From Dysosmobacter segnis (GTDB taxonomy: Bacteria; Bacillota; Clostridia; Oscillospirales; Oscillospiraceae): a DNA stretch of 64,000 nucleotides. Location of the stretch: NCBI RefSeq assembly GCF_014297285.1, contig NZ_JACOQI010000001.1, positions 1 through 64,000 of the forward strand, written 5' to 3'. Position numbers and translations under genes: made by a program. The notes beneath the pieces were generated by a model, which was not told the DNA's origin, made no database searches, and was given only the letters and a program-made list of their open reading frames with translations. Below are positions 49,315 to 57,707 of the stretch, piece after piece. Positions within the stretch are counted from its first letter, which is position 1, and each line of letters starts with the position of its first letter.

Positions 49315-49466
49315 ATTTCTTTGCTTTTACTATCTTATCATGGACGATAAAAAATGGCAATCAGCATTTTGCATAACATTCTGAGAGCATATTGGGCAAA
49401 ATGGCGAGGATTTGGTTGGAATTTGATAAAAAAGCGAAAAAGTAGAAGAAAGGAGCCAAAAAAGAC

Positions 49467-49496
49467 TTGACGTTATATGAAGCGGGGGCGTATACT
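49467..49496 (+). promoter_or_regulatory. Promoter of the LacI-family regulator
   Basis: TTGACG (49,467-49,472), 18 bases, TATACT (49,491-49,496). A half operator follows shortly after, suggesting autoregulation. Confidence 0.65.
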
Positions 49497-49552
49497 GTAA
49501 AATGCAAATGATTACGCAAACGTAGAAAAATTGCGTAAAGAGGTGAACGATC

Positions 49553-50542
49553 ATGAAGGTGACCATCAGCGATGTGGCAAGGTTGGCGGGTGTTTCCACC
49601 GCCACGGTTTCCCACACCATCAACTCGACCCGCTACGTCTCCGGCGAGACCAAGGAGAAGGTCTACCGGGCTATCGCGGAGCTGGGCTACACGCCGGACG
49701 CCTCGGCCAGAAGCTTCCGGACCGGAAAGAAAAAAACCATTGGATTTATCGTTCCGGATATTTCCAATAAGTTTTTCGCAACGATGATCGAATCCGTAGA
49801 GAATTATCTCTCTGCCCACGGATACCATCTGATCATTGCCAATACAAAGGAGAACCCAGAGCGGGAGGAGACCAATATCCGCCTGCTTTCCGCGGGACTG
49901 GTGGACGGGCTGCTCATCGCCAGCACCATGGAGGATTTCAGCCGGTTCGAGTCCCTGATCCCCGCCGGATTTCCGGTGGTGCTGGTGGACCGGACCTTTG
50001 ACACAAAGCGGTTCCCGTCGGTGAGCGTGTCCAATTTCCAACCGATCTACCGCAGCGTCTGCCGTCTGGCGGGCAAGGGCGACAAGCGGATCGGCATGAT
50101 CGGCGGCCTGCCCCGGCTGTCCTCTACCAAGGAGCGGATCGCTGCCTATCAGGAGGCTGTGGCGGACTGCGGTCTGCCTCAGGATGACCTGCTGATTCGC
50201 TACGGCAACTCTATGGAAAACAGCGCCCAGTCCTGTCTGGATGAGCTGCTGGAGCAGAAGTGTGACGCGCTGGTGGTGGCCCAGGGCCTGATGGCCTCGG
50301 AGACGGTGATCTACCTCCACAAGAAGGGCTTCAAGCTGGGAGAGGACATCGACCTGGTCACCTTTGTGGATTATGATTCGGACATCAATTACCTGTATTC
50401 CAACCAGATGGATTGCATCATCCAGCCGGTGGAAAAGCTGGGTGAGACTGCCGGTGAACTGATCCTCCAGCGGATCGAGACGCCGGATGCCCCTGCCTTT
50501 GAACAGGTGCTGACTTCTACCTATCAGCCCTGCGGCATGTAA
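49553..50542 (+). CDS. LacI-family transcriptional regulator
   Basis: 329 residues. N-terminal HTH VTISDVARLAGVSTATVSHTIN with the hinge YTPDASARSFRTGKKKTIGFIVPD, then a periplasmic-binding-protein-like sensor domain (VDGLLIASTMEDFSRFESLIPAG, VTFVDYDSDINYL). It is divergent from gap with a matching operator, so it likely senses a sugar or phosphorylated intermediate and controls glycolysis. ATG follows AGAGGTG. A GC-rich hairpin terminator lies 17 bases after the stop. Confidence 0.93.
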   Translation: MKVTISDVARLAGVSTATVSHTINSTRYVSGETKEKVYRAIAELGYTPDASARSFRTGKKKTIGFIVPDISNKFFATMIESVENYLSAHGYHLIIANTKENPEREETNIRLLSAGLVDGLLIASTMEDFSRFESLIPAGFPVVLVDRTFDTKRFPSVSVSNFQPIYRSVCRLAGKGDKRIGMIGGLPRLSSTKERIAAYQEAVADCGLPQDDLLIRYGNSMENSAQSCLDELLEQKCDALVVAQGLMASETVIYLHKKGFKLGEDIDLVTFVDYDSDINYLYSNQMDCIIQPVEKLGETAGELILQRIETPDAPAFEQVLTSTYQPCGM

Positions 50543-50558
50543 TAAGAAAAACGTTTAT

Positions 50559-50588
50559 GCCCCGTCCCGGATCATTCCGGGGCGGGGC
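50559..50588 (+). terminator. Terminator of the LacI-family gene
   Basis: GCCCCGTCCCGG and CCGGGGCGGGGC form a 12-bp stem around ATCATT, followed by TTTGTCTT. Confidence 0.85.
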
Positions 50589-50594
50589 TTTGTC

Positions 50595-50623
50595 TTGACA
50601 GGACCATACGGGTATGTTATGGT
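50595..50623 (+). promoter_or_regulatory. Promoter of the TM1266/ABC operon
   Basis: TTGACA (50,595-50,600), 17 bases, TATGGT (50,618-50,623). Transcription would start near 50,630, leaving a leader of about 165 bases. Confidence 0.65.
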
Positions 50624-50796
50624 TGGAACGTCTCCGGAAAGTGCTTCTGACCGGCGACACCATGCCCGCATACCGTTCTGCCGGTGAGGATGCTCCGAAC
50701 CGAAAGATGAGGAAGGACAAGATCGCTGTACATTTGTCATCCCCTCTGCTGAACGGCAGGGGGGATGTATTACTTTATTGAGAAGGAGAGACCGCT
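50624..50796 (+). other. Structured leader, possible riboswitch or attenuator
   Basis: The leader can fold: GGTTGGA (50,621-50,627) with TCCGAACC (50,694-50,701), an inner ACCGGC/GCCGGT stem (50,650/50,680), and a hairpin CATCCCC-TCTGC with GCAGG-GGGGATG (50,738-50,767) right before the ribosome site. The latter could act as expression platform. I cannot match it to a known riboswitch class. Confidence 0.45.
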
Positions 50797-51060
50797 GTGG
50801 AAGCTGTGGAAACGCGGGTGGCTGTCATTGCCATCATTGTCCGGGAGGGCACGCAGGTCGCGGCACTGAATGACCTGCTGCACCAGTACGGGCCGTATAT
50901 CGTGGGCCGCATGGGCGTACCCTACCGGGAGAAGGGCGTGAACATCATCAGCGTGGCCATGGATGCCCCCGGTGACGTCATCTCCGCCCTGTCTGGAAAG
51001 CTGGGCCGCTTGGAGGGTGTCACCGCCAAGACCGTCTATGCCCCGGCGGGGAGCGTATGA
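50797..51060 (+). CDS. TM1266-family iron-only hydrogenase system putative regulator
   Basis: 87-residue ACT-like small protein: RVAVIAIIVREGTQVAALNDLLHQYGPYIVGRMGVPYREKGVNIISVAMDAP matches the TM1266 family, often encoded with FeFe-hydrogenase maturation genes. Start GTG 50797 has AGAAGGAG before it. Here it is the first gene of an ABC transporter operon, so it may sense or regulate uptake instead. Its stop overlaps the first possible start of the lipoprotein gene. Confidence 0.85.
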   Translation: MEAVETRVAVIAIIVREGTQVAALNDLLHQYGPYIVGRMGVPYREKGVNIISVAMDAPGDVISALSGKLGRLEGVTAKTVYAPAGSV

Positions 51061-51074
51061 AAGGAAGAAAAAAC

Positions 51075-52163
51075 ATGAACTGGAAGAAAAAACTGTTGGC
51101 GCTGGGCCTGTCTCTGGCCCTGACCCTGTCCCTGACTGCCTGCGGCCAGAAGGCCGCCGAATCGGAGCAGCCGGAGGAACCTGCCCAAACGGAAGAACCG
51201 GCGGTCGAAGCGCCGGATGGTACAGAGGCAGACACTGCCCATTTCAGAATTGCCGCACTGAAAGGCCCGACTGCTATGGGCCTTGTGAAGCTGATGAAGG
51301 ACAATGATGAAACGATCGGCGCCCTGCTGAGCTCTGCCAAACCCTACGAGGGTGAGGTGGGCAATCTTTACACCTTCACGCTGGCCGGCTCTGCCGACGA
51401 GGTGACCCCGGCCCTCATCAAGGGGGACCTGGACATGGCCTGCGTCCCCGCCAATCTGGCCGCCGTGCTGTACGGCAAGACCGGCGGCGCCGTGGAAGTG
51501 CTGGCGGTGAACACCCTTGGTGTGCTGTATATCGTGGAAAACGGAGAAACGGTGCAGTCTATGGCGGACTTGAAGGGCCAGACCATCGTGGCCGCCGGTA
51601 AGGGCAGCACCCCGGAATATGCCCTGCGGTATCTGCTGACGGAAAACGGCATTGACCCGGACAAGGATGTGACCATCGACTGGAAGAGCGAGCACAGCGA
51701 GTGTGTGGCGGCACTGGCCTCCGGCCAGGCGGCCATCGCCCTGCTGCCGCAGCCCTTTGTCACCGTGGCTCAGACAAAAATTGAGGGCCTTCGCATGGCG
51801 CTGGATCTGACAGCGGAGTGGGACAAGCTGGACAACGGCTCCGCACTCATCACCGGCGTCATCGTGGCCCGGCGGGATGTGGTGGAGGCCAATCCCGGCG
51901 CGGTGGACAGCTTCCTCCAGAATTACGCCGCCAGCGTGGAGTGGGTGAACGGCAACACTGCTGAGGCTGCCGCCCTTGTCGGCGAGTACGGCATTGTAGA
52001 TGCCGCTGTGGCGGAAAAGGCTCTGCCCTATTGCAACATCGTCTGTCTCACCGGCGGTGAGATGAAGGACAAGCTCTCCGGCTATCTGCAGGTTCTGGCC
52101 GACGCGGAGCCCTCCTCCGTGGGCGGCGCCCTGCCCGGGGATGATTTTTACTATGGCGGATAA
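51075..52163 (+). CDS. ABC transporter substrate-binding lipoprotein (NitT/TauT type)
   Basis: 362 residues. Signal peptide MNWKKKLLALGLSLALTLSL with lipobox LTAC; mature part has a Glu/Pro-rich linker and a periplasmic-binding fold of the SsuA/NMT1-like type: LAGSADEVTPALIKGDLDMACVPANLAAVLY, then LKGQTIVAAGKGSTPEYALRYLL. This shape is used for nitrate, taurine, aminopyrimidines and similar small molecules; the ligand is unknown. ATG 51075 has AAGGAAG before it; an upstream ATG (51057) overlaps the previous stop. Confidence 0.9.
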   Translation: MNWKKKLLALGLSLALTLSLTACGQKAAESEQPEEPAQTEEPAVEAPDGTEADTAHFRIAALKGPTAMGLVKLMKDNDETIGALLSSAKPYEGEVGNLYTFTLAGSADEVTPALIKGDLDMACVPANLAAVLYGKTGGAVEVLAVNTLGVLYIVENGETVQSMADLKGQTIVAAGKGSTPEYALRYLLTENGIDPDKDVTIDWKSEHSECVAALASGQAAIALLPQPFVTVAQTKIEGLRMALDLTAEWDKLDNGSALITGVIVARRDVVEANPGAVDSFLQNYAASVEWVNGNTAEAAALVGEYGIVDAAVAEKALPYCNIVCLTGGEMKDKLSGYLQVLADAEPSSVGGALPGDDFYYGG

Positions 52164-52235
52164 AACCGAAAAATCCGCGCAGGCAGAGCTACACTTGGCC
52201 TATATCTGAATTTACGATAGAAAGGAGCGCCGCCT

Positions 52236-52997
52236 ATGGACAGGAAAACAGACCTCCGCCTGTGGGCGGTGCTTTTCTGGCTGGTGGTGTGGCAGCTGGC
52301 AGCCATGGCCCTGAGGGCGGCATACCCCCATGGAGAGCTGCTGCTGGCGTCTCCGGTGAATGTGCTGCTGCGGCTGGGGCAGCTGGCCGTTACCGCCGCT
52401 TTCTGGCGGACGGTGGCCTGGTCCGCCATCCGCATCTTCGGCGGATTTCTGCTCGCCACGGTGTTGGCGGTGGTGCTGGCGGCACTGGCGGCGTGGAAAC
52501 AGTGGCTCCGGGGGCTGATGGCCCCGCTGGTGGCGGCGGTCAAGGCGGTGCCGGTGGCGTCCTTCATCATTCTGGCGCAGGTGTGGCTCAACAGCCGGAG
52601 CCTGTCCCTGTTCATCTCGGCGCTGATGGTGTTCCCGCCGGTGTACCTGAATGTGCTGGAGGGCATCTGCCGCACGGACCGTCGGCTTCTGGAAATGGCC
52701 CGGGTGTTCCGGGTCCCCCTTGGGCGGCGGCTCCGGGGCATCTATCTGCCGCAGGTGATGCCCTATTTCCGCACGGCGGTATCTTTGGGCCTGGGGCTTT
52801 GCTGGAAAGCCGGGGCAGCGGCGGAGATCATCGGCTTGCCCGCCGGGTCCATGGGAGAGCGGCTATACACCGCCAAGGTCTACTTCCAGACGGCGGATCT
52901 GTTTGCGTGGACCGTTACCATTGTGGCGGTGTCAGTGGCGTTTGAGAGACTGTTTTTGGCGCTGGTGGACCGACTGATGGGAAAGGCGGGGCTGTGA
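52236..52997 (+). CDS. ABC transporter permease
   Basis: 253-residue inner-membrane permease of the NitT/TauT family with about six hydrophobic segments. The cytoplasmic EAA loop reads RVFRVPLGRRLRGIYLPQVMPYFRTAVSLGLGLCWKAGAAAEIIGLP. It follows the binding protein gene by 72 bases, with AAAGGAG before the ATG, and its stop overlaps the ATPase start. Confidence 0.92.
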   Translation: MDRKTDLRLWAVLFWLVVWQLAAMALRAAYPHGELLLASPVNVLLRLGQLAVTAAFWRTVAWSAIRIFGGFLLATVLAVVLAALAAWKQWLRGLMAPLVAAVKAVPVASFIILAQVWLNSRSLSLFISALMVFPPVYLNVLEGICRTDRRLLEMARVFRVPLGRRLRGIYLPQVMPYFRTAVSLGLGLCWKAGAAAEIIGLPAGSMGERLYTAKVYFQTADLFAWTVTIVAVSVAFERLFLALVDRLMGKAGL

Positions 52998-53557
52998 TGG
53001 AAGTCAAAAACCTATGCAAAGCCTACGGAGACCTTCCGGTGCTGGAAAACGTGTCTTTTACCGTCGGTGTGGGAGTCACGGCCCTGTGGGGGCCGTCAGG
53101 CGTGGGAAAGACCACCCTGCTGCGGATCCTGTTGGGCCTGGAAAAGCCAGACAGCGGCGAACTGATGGGAACGGCCGTCCGTTGGAGCGCCGTTTTTCAG
53201 GAGGACCGCCTGTTAGAGGGGCTGGACGCCTTGGGAAATCTCCGGTTTGCGCTGGGGACGGACTACGAGGAAGCGAAAGCGGCGGCCATGCTCACGGCGC
53301 TGGGCCTGACCTGGGAGACGGGCAAGCCGGTGGGGGCGTGGTCCGGAGGCATGAAGCGCCGTCTGGCCTTGGCCCGGGCGCTGCTGGCCCCGTCGGAGGC
53401 TATTGCCCTGGACGAGCCATTTACGGGACTGGATGATGAAAACCGGCAGCGGGCCATCCGGGCCATCCGCCGGGTGGCGGAAACAAAGCCGGTGCTGCTG
53501 GTGACCCATGACCGGACGGAGCTGAACCTCCTGCGGGCGAATATTGTAAATCTATAA
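52997..53557 (+). CDS. ABC transporter ATP-binding protein
   Basis: 186-residue ABC ATPase. Walker A GPSGVGKTTLL near residue 37, Q-loop FQEDRLLEG, signature WSGGMKRRLALARAL, Walker B AIALDEPFTGLD and the H-loop VLLVTHDRTE. It is short, lacking the usual C-terminal extension, as often in this transporter type. The start at 52997 forms a TGATG overlap with the permease stop; a GTG three bases earlier is also possible. Confidence 0.93.
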   Translation: MEVKNLCKAYGDLPVLENVSFTVGVGVTALWGPSGVGKTTLLRILLGLEKPDSGELMGTAVRWSAVFQEDRLLEGLDALGNLRFALGTDYEEAKAAAMLTALGLTWETGKPVGAWSGGMKRRLALARALLAPSEAIALDEPFTGLDDENRQRAIRAIRRVAETKPVLLVTHDRTELNLLRANIVNL

Positions 53558-53562
53558 GTAAG

Positions 53563-53597
53563 AAACCCGCCGCTGACTTTTGTCAGCGGCGGGTTTT
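53563..53597. terminator. Bidirectional terminator
   Basis: AAACCCGCCGCTGAC and GTCAGCGGCGGGTTT arms around TTTT with a T-tract on the plus strand and an A-tract mirrored on the other side. It separates the convergent ABC operon and exporter genes. Confidence 0.85.
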
Positions 53598-53605
53598 TGC
53601 TGGAT

Positions 53606-54049
53606 TCAATTTCCAAAACCGTTTTGCTTAAGGTGGCGGCGCATATCGGCAAGGGCCCACACCAGACTGGCGCCCAGTGCGATCCCAAGGGCATAAAGAG
53701 CGGTCTGGCGGGCAAAGTCCGCCGACAGATCCATGTCCTGCTGAACGGCATAGTACATGGCATAATAGAGCGGTCGTCCCGGCACCAGCGGGATCAGCAG
53801 CGCGGGGATCAGAAACAGCGTGGCGGGCGCACCCATAAACCAAGCCAGAAACTCCGCATACAACGCGGCAAAGGCGGCGGCGGTCAGGGTGGGGAGCAGG
53901 ATACCGGACCAGATCGAGGCGGCCGCCAGATAGACACCGCAGGTCAGCAGACCCCCCAGAGAAGCGGCGAACATATACCGCCGACGCAGGTGGAACACTA
54001 GACAAAAACCCAGCGCCCCGGTAAAAGATGTGAGAAGCTGCACGATCAC
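53606..54049 (-). CDS. Threonine/serine exporter, ThrE second half (DUF3815)
   Basis: 147-residue membrane protein with about five hydrophobic segments, matching the ThrE_2/DUF3815 domain: FLIPALLIPLVPGRPLYYAMYYAVQQD near residue 80 is its hallmark. It works with the ThrE_1 protein encoded upstream as a two-part exporter of threonine and serine. The start is a GTG at 54049 overlapping the upstream stop (GTGA). Confidence 0.88.
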   Translation of the reverse strand: MIVQLLTSFTGALGFCLVFHLRRRYMFAASLGGLLTCGVYLAAASIWSGILLPTLTAAAFAALYAEFLAWFMGAPATLFLIPALLIPLVPGRPLYYAMYYAVQQDMDLSADFARQTALYALGIALGASLVWALADMRRHLKQNGFGN

Positions 54050-54834
54050 AGTCCGATCCCTCCCATCAGTAAAAAGGCGCTCATGAAGCCCATAGCCAGC
54101 GCCCCGGCCCACAGCAGCGTTTCGATGAGCCGCATGGCGCCGGAGATCGGGGAGCCTACCATGGTGTCCCGGACGGCGTTGGTCATGGCCAGACCGGGGA
54201 TCAGCAGCATGATGTCACCGATCAGGATTTTGTCGGCGTGGAGCTCCGGCAGGAAAAAGGCGCACAGGGTAATGCTGATGCCAACAGCCAGAGCGGAGAG
54301 CAGATTGAATACCAAGCGGTTGGGGCACTGAGGGCCAAAGTGCCGCTGGAGGCGGCAGATCACCAAGCCAAACAGGGCAGCCACCAGACCATCCGTCATG
54401 GAACCGCCGAAAAACAGGGCGCAGCTTCCTGCGGCCAGCGCACTGCCCAGGTAGACCAGCAGCGGCTTGGGGGCTTCTGCCGTGATCTGGGCTACTTCCC
54501 GGCGCAGCTCATCCAGCGGAATAGGATCGGCGCAGCACCGGCGGCTCAGATCGTTCAGCGCTTCCAGAACGGTGAAATCCGTGCCGCCGGGAGTCAGGAT
54601 CCGGCGGGTCTGGGTGATGTCCCGCCCGCTGGGCAGCGTCATGGTTACCACGATGCTGGAGGTGATGACAAAGGCGTTCATCCGAACAGCCCCGTAGGCC
54701 GTGCCCATACGGGTCAGAGTGTCCTCCACCCGGTTTACCTCTGCCCCTACGGCCAAAAGCGCTTCCGCAATGTCCATGAGACAGTGCAGCAGGACCTCCG
54801 GCTGCGCCGGGACAGGGATCTTATCTGCGTTCAC
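54046..54834 (-). CDS. Threonine/serine exporter, ThrE first half (DUF1212)
   Basis: 262 residues. The cytoplasmic N-terminal part reads LLAVGAEVNRVEDTLTRMGTAYGA, SSIVVTMTLPSGRDITQTRRI, then five hydrophobic segments, with the hallmark LIPGLAMTNAVRDTMVGSPISGAMRLIETLL near residue 215. Split ThrE_1/ThrE_2 genes are common in Firmicutes, while the actinobacterial protein is a fusion of both. Gene pair is translationally coupled. Confidence 0.9.
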   Translation of the reverse strand: MNADKIPVPAQPEVLLHCLMDIAEALLAVGAEVNRVEDTLTRMGTAYGAVRMNAFVITSSIVVTMTLPSGRDITQTRRILTPGGTDFTVLEALNDLSRRCCADPIPLDELRREVAQITAEAPKPLLVYLGSALAAGSCALFFGGSMTDGLVAALFGLVICRLQRHFGPQCPNRLVFNLLSALAVGISITLCAFFLPELHADKILIGDIMLLIPGLAMTNAVRDTMVGSPISGAMRLIETLLWAGALAMGFMSAFLLMGGIGL

Positions 54835-54839
54835 GTCAC

Positions 54840-55856
54840 TTAAAAGCCGAAGAGCATAGAGCGATCAATGTCGGCCAGGCTGTGAGCACCGCACATGGCC
54901 ATGGTGTCCGCAAGCTCTGCCTGAAGCTTGTCCACATAGGCCTGCACGCCTTCCTGAGCGCCGCCGTAGACCGCGGTGACGAAGGGGCGGGCAATGAGCA
55001 CCGCATCGGCACCCAGAGCCAGAGCCTTGAACACGTCCATGCCGGAGCGGATGCCGCCGTCCACAAAGACCTTCATCTTGCCGCCCACAGCGTCCACAAT
55101 GGCGGGCAGGACCTCGGCGGTGGCGGGGCACTGATCCAGCACACGGCCGCCGTGGTTGGAGACGATGATACCAGCGGCACCGGCTTCCAGTGCCTTTTCC
55201 GCACCCTTCACCGTCATGATGCCCTTGAGGATAAAGGGCTTGCCTGCCATGGCAGCGATCTCCTTCAGCTGATCCATGGTCTTGCTGCCGGCGGGGGGAG
55301 TCATCCCCTTCAGGAAGGGCAGACCGGCGGCGTCAATGTCCATGGCGATGGCGCAGGGATCAGCGGCCTTTACCAGGTCCATCTTCTGCCGGACGGTTTC
55401 CAGATTCCAGGGCTTCACAGTGGGAACACCGCAGCCGCCGTTGGCTTTCAGGGCATCCGCAGCGCCTTCCATGACGGCGGGATTGGTGCCGTCACCGGTG
55501 AAGGCGAGGATACCGGCTTTGGCGCAGCCCTCCACCAGTACATTGTTATAGCGCAGGTCGTCATATTTGTCGCTGTAATGCATAGCCACGGCACCAACGG
55601 GGCCGGCCATTACGGGGATCGTCAGCTTGTGGCCGAAGAAATCATAAGAGGTGTCCACATCACCGTTTTCGCAGATGGTGTCCATATTGACGCACAGTTC
55701 CTGCCATTTCTGGTAGTTGCGGATGGCGCCGGTGCCCAGACCCTTGGCGCCGGGACCGGGGACCGTGTTTTTGCAGGCGAGGCCGTTGCACACAGGGCAG
55801 GCATGGCATTTGCCCATGCAGGTCCGGGCCTGCTCCAAAACTTCCTGATAAGTCAT
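54840..55856 (-). CDS. FMN-dependent alpha-hydroxy-acid oxidizing protein
   Basis: 338-residue TIM-barrel flavoenzyme of the lactate/glycolate oxidase family. FMN-binding and catalytic parts: KPFILKGIMTVKGAEKALEAGAAGIIVSNHGGRVLDQC near residue 210-245 and FVDGGIRSGMDVFKALALGADAVLIARP. N-terminal cysteines (CMGKCHACPVCNGLACKN) are unusual and could bind a metal or Fe-S cluster; this variant is found in anaerobic Clostridia, where an O2-dependent oxidase role is doubtful. Substrate not known. Confidence 0.88.
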   Translation of the reverse strand: MTYQEVLEQARTCMGKCHACPVCNGLACKNTVPGPGAKGLGTGAIRNYQKWQELCVNMDTICENGDVDTSYDFFGHKLTIPVMAGPVGAVAMHYSDKYDDLRYNNVLVEGCAKAGILAFTGDGTNPAVMEGAADALKANGGCGVPTVKPWNLETVRQKMDLVKAADPCAIAMDIDAAGLPFLKGMTPPAGSKTMDQLKEIAAMAGKPFILKGIMTVKGAEKALEAGAAGIIVSNHGGRVLDQCPATAEVLPAIVDAVGGKMKVFVDGGIRSGMDVFKALALGADAVLIARPFVTAVYGGAQEGVQAYVDKLQAELADTMAMCGAHSLADIDRSMLFGF

Positions 55857-56052
55857 TGCAGTTTCCTCCTGAATCGTATAGCTTTGTAAAAATCCCGTTA
55901 AAGATCAAACATATTCCCGATTGGCCTCATTTTACAGCAGGCGGCAGAAAAATACAAGTCGGTAAAATGTTGAGAGCGGCGGAACTTTTTGGCGGGAATT
56001 TCGTCTATATAAGTAGAAGAGCGGCACGACCGCTGAAAAAGGAGGAGGCGCC
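55857..56052. other. Intergenic region with divergent starts
   Basis: 196 bases between the oxidase and DUF4349 genes. TATATAAG near 56,010 may be a plus-strand -10 element; the ribosome site AAAGGAGGAGG lies at its end. No gene seen. Confidence 0.4.
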
Positions 56053-57006
56053 ATGAAAAGAAAGTTATTTGTCTGTTTTCTCGCAATGATTATGCTCCTG
56101 AGTCTGACTGCCTGCGGAGCCAGCAGCAAAACTGCGGCTTCCGTTGATTCCAGCGCCAACGACCACCCTGCGGAAAGCCCCGCCGTGACAGAGGAGAAGG
56201 GAGACGCTGACACCAACGGCTATGATGACGAGGGTCGGGACAGCGGCGGAGGTGTTCTGGAAAACCAGAAGATCATCTACACCGGGGACATCAATCTGGA
56301 GACCACGGAGTTTGACGAGGCCGTCAAGGCGCTGGCATCGCTGGCGGAGGCCAAGGGCGGCTACCTGGAGAGCAGCACCGTAGGCGGCGGGAGCCGGGGC
56401 TACCGGTGGGCGGATTATACCGTCCGGGTGCCCTCCGCTCAGTTTCAGAGCTTTCTGGATCAGGCCGGGGAGCTTGCCCATGTGACGTGGCGGAACACCA
56501 ATTTGGAAAATATCACAGAGACCTATTATGACACGGCAGGCCGCCTGAAGACCCAGCAGATCAAGCTGGAGCGGCTGCAAAAGCTGCTGTCCCAGGCGGA
56601 AAACATGGAGGACATCATCACCATTGAGTCCGCCATTTCCGAAACAGAGTGGAATATCGAGGACCTTTCCGGTACCCTGCGGCACTATGACGCGCTGGTG
56701 GACTTCGCCACCATCAACGTCCATGTGTCGGAGGTCTATAAGTATTCCGACACGGAGGAACTGCCGGAGAATTTCGGAGATCGCCTGAGCAGCGCTATGA
56801 GCCGGGGCTGGCATTCCTTTGTGAACGGCATGGAGGACTTCGCCGTGGCGCTGGCGTACAGCTGGATGTGGCTGATCCTGTGGGCGGTCATCATCGCAGC
56901 GGCGGTGGTCATCCTGCGGAAGATCCGGCGGCGGAGCGGAATGAAAAAACCGCTGTTCAAGAAGAAAAACGATGTAAAACCGGATGACAAGTCCGGTGAT
57001 ACCTGA
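56053..57006 (+). CDS. DUF4349 lipoprotein with C-terminal membrane anchor
   Basis: 317 residues. Signal peptide with lipobox (LLSLTACG) followed by an Asp/Glu/Gly-rich linker. The DUF4349 domain starts with KIIYTGDINLETTEFDEAVKAL and includes GRLKTQQIKLERLQKLLSQAENMEDIITIESAIS, a coiled coil. The C-terminus has one transmembrane segment (WLILWAVIIAAAVVILRKI) and a Lys-rich tail. DUF4349 proteins are conserved in Firmicutes; function unknown, with a role at the envelope likely. Confidence 0.92.
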   Translation: MKRKLFVCFLAMIMLLSLTACGASSKTAASVDSSANDHPAESPAVTEEKGDADTNGYDDEGRDSGGGVLENQKIIYTGDINLETTEFDEAVKALASLAEAKGGYLESSTVGGGSRGYRWADYTVRVPSAQFQSFLDQAGELAHVTWRNTNLENITETYYDTAGRLKTQQIKLERLQKLLSQAENMEDIITIESAISETEWNIEDLSGTLRHYDALVDFATINVHVSEVYKYSDTEELPENFGDRLSSAMSRGWHSFVNGMEDFAVALAYSWMWLILWAVIIAAAVVILRKIRRRSGMKKPLFKKKNDVKPDDKSGDT

Positions 57007-57062
57007 TAGACTAAAGGCAGCGGGAGACCGCTGCCTTTTCTGATATTTTAGGAGGGATCGTT

Positions 57063-57668
57063 ATGAAGCTGACCTGGCTGGGACACGCCTGTTTTCTTTT
57101 GGAGGAGGACGGCTATCGCATTGTACTGGACCCGTATACCGGCGTGGCGGGGTATCCGCCTTTGCACATACAGGCTCACGCCGTTTTTTGCAGCCACGGC
57201 CATTTTGACCATCACGCCACAGACTGTGTGGAGCTGCTGCCGGAGCGGGAAAGCCCGTTTACGGTCCGGGAGGTAGAGACCTTTCATGATGACCGGGGCG
57301 GCGCGCTGCGGGGGACCAACACGGTCCGGATTTTTACAGCCGGCGGCCTGTCTGTGGCCCATCTGGGCGATCTGGGGCACCAGCTGACGGCGGAGCAGGC
57401 GGCGGCCATCGGCCCGGTGGACGCCGTACTGGTGCCGGTCGGGGGTGTTTACACAGTGGATGCCGCCGGAGCAAAGGCAGTGTGCGATGCGCTGCATCCT
57501 CGCTGCGTGGTGCCCATGCACTACCACCACGCGCCCTACGGCCTGACGGAGGTGGACAGCGTGGAGCCGTTTCTGGAGCTGTGGCCCGCGGAGGCGGTCC
57601 ACCACCTGCAAGGAGCGGCGTTTGAGCTGACCGAGCAGACTGCCGGGGTCATGGTTCCTTCGTTTTGA
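57063..57668 (+). CDS. UlaG-like metal-dependent hydrolase (MBL fold)
   Basis: 201-residue metallo-beta-lactamase-fold protein. LTWLGHACFLLEEDGYRIVLDPYTG, metal-binding FCSHGHFDHHATD (HxHxDH motif), VAHLGDLGHQLT, and the last VVPMHYHHAPYG. The family resembles UlaG and predicted Zn-dependent hydrolases; substrate cannot be told. Preceded by AGGAGG at good spacing. Confidence 0.92.
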   Translation: MKLTWLGHACFLLEEDGYRIVLDPYTGVAGYPPLHIQAHAVFCSHGHFDHHATDCVELLPERESPFTVREVETFHDDRGGALRGTNTVRIFTAGGLSVAHLGDLGHQLTAEQAAAIGPVDAVLVPVGGVYTVDAAGAKAVCDALHPRCVVPMHYHHAPYGLTEVDSVEPFLELWPAEAVHHLQGAAFELTEQTAGVMVPSF

Positions 57669-57678
57669 AGAATAGCTC

Positions 57679-57707
57679 TTGACAAAACGATGAATACTAT
57701 GTAATAT
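57679..57707 (+). promoter_or_regulatory. Promoter of the SGNH hydrolase
   Basis: TTGACA (57,679-57,684), 17 bases, TAATAT (57,702-57,707). The -10 box lies inside a 31-bp palindrome. Confidence 0.75.

Noticed and set aside
50624..50720. FMN, cobalamin or guanidine riboswitch
   Set aside because: Single words resemble these classes (ACCGGCG, CCCGCA, AGGACAAG), but the required conserved cores are missing.
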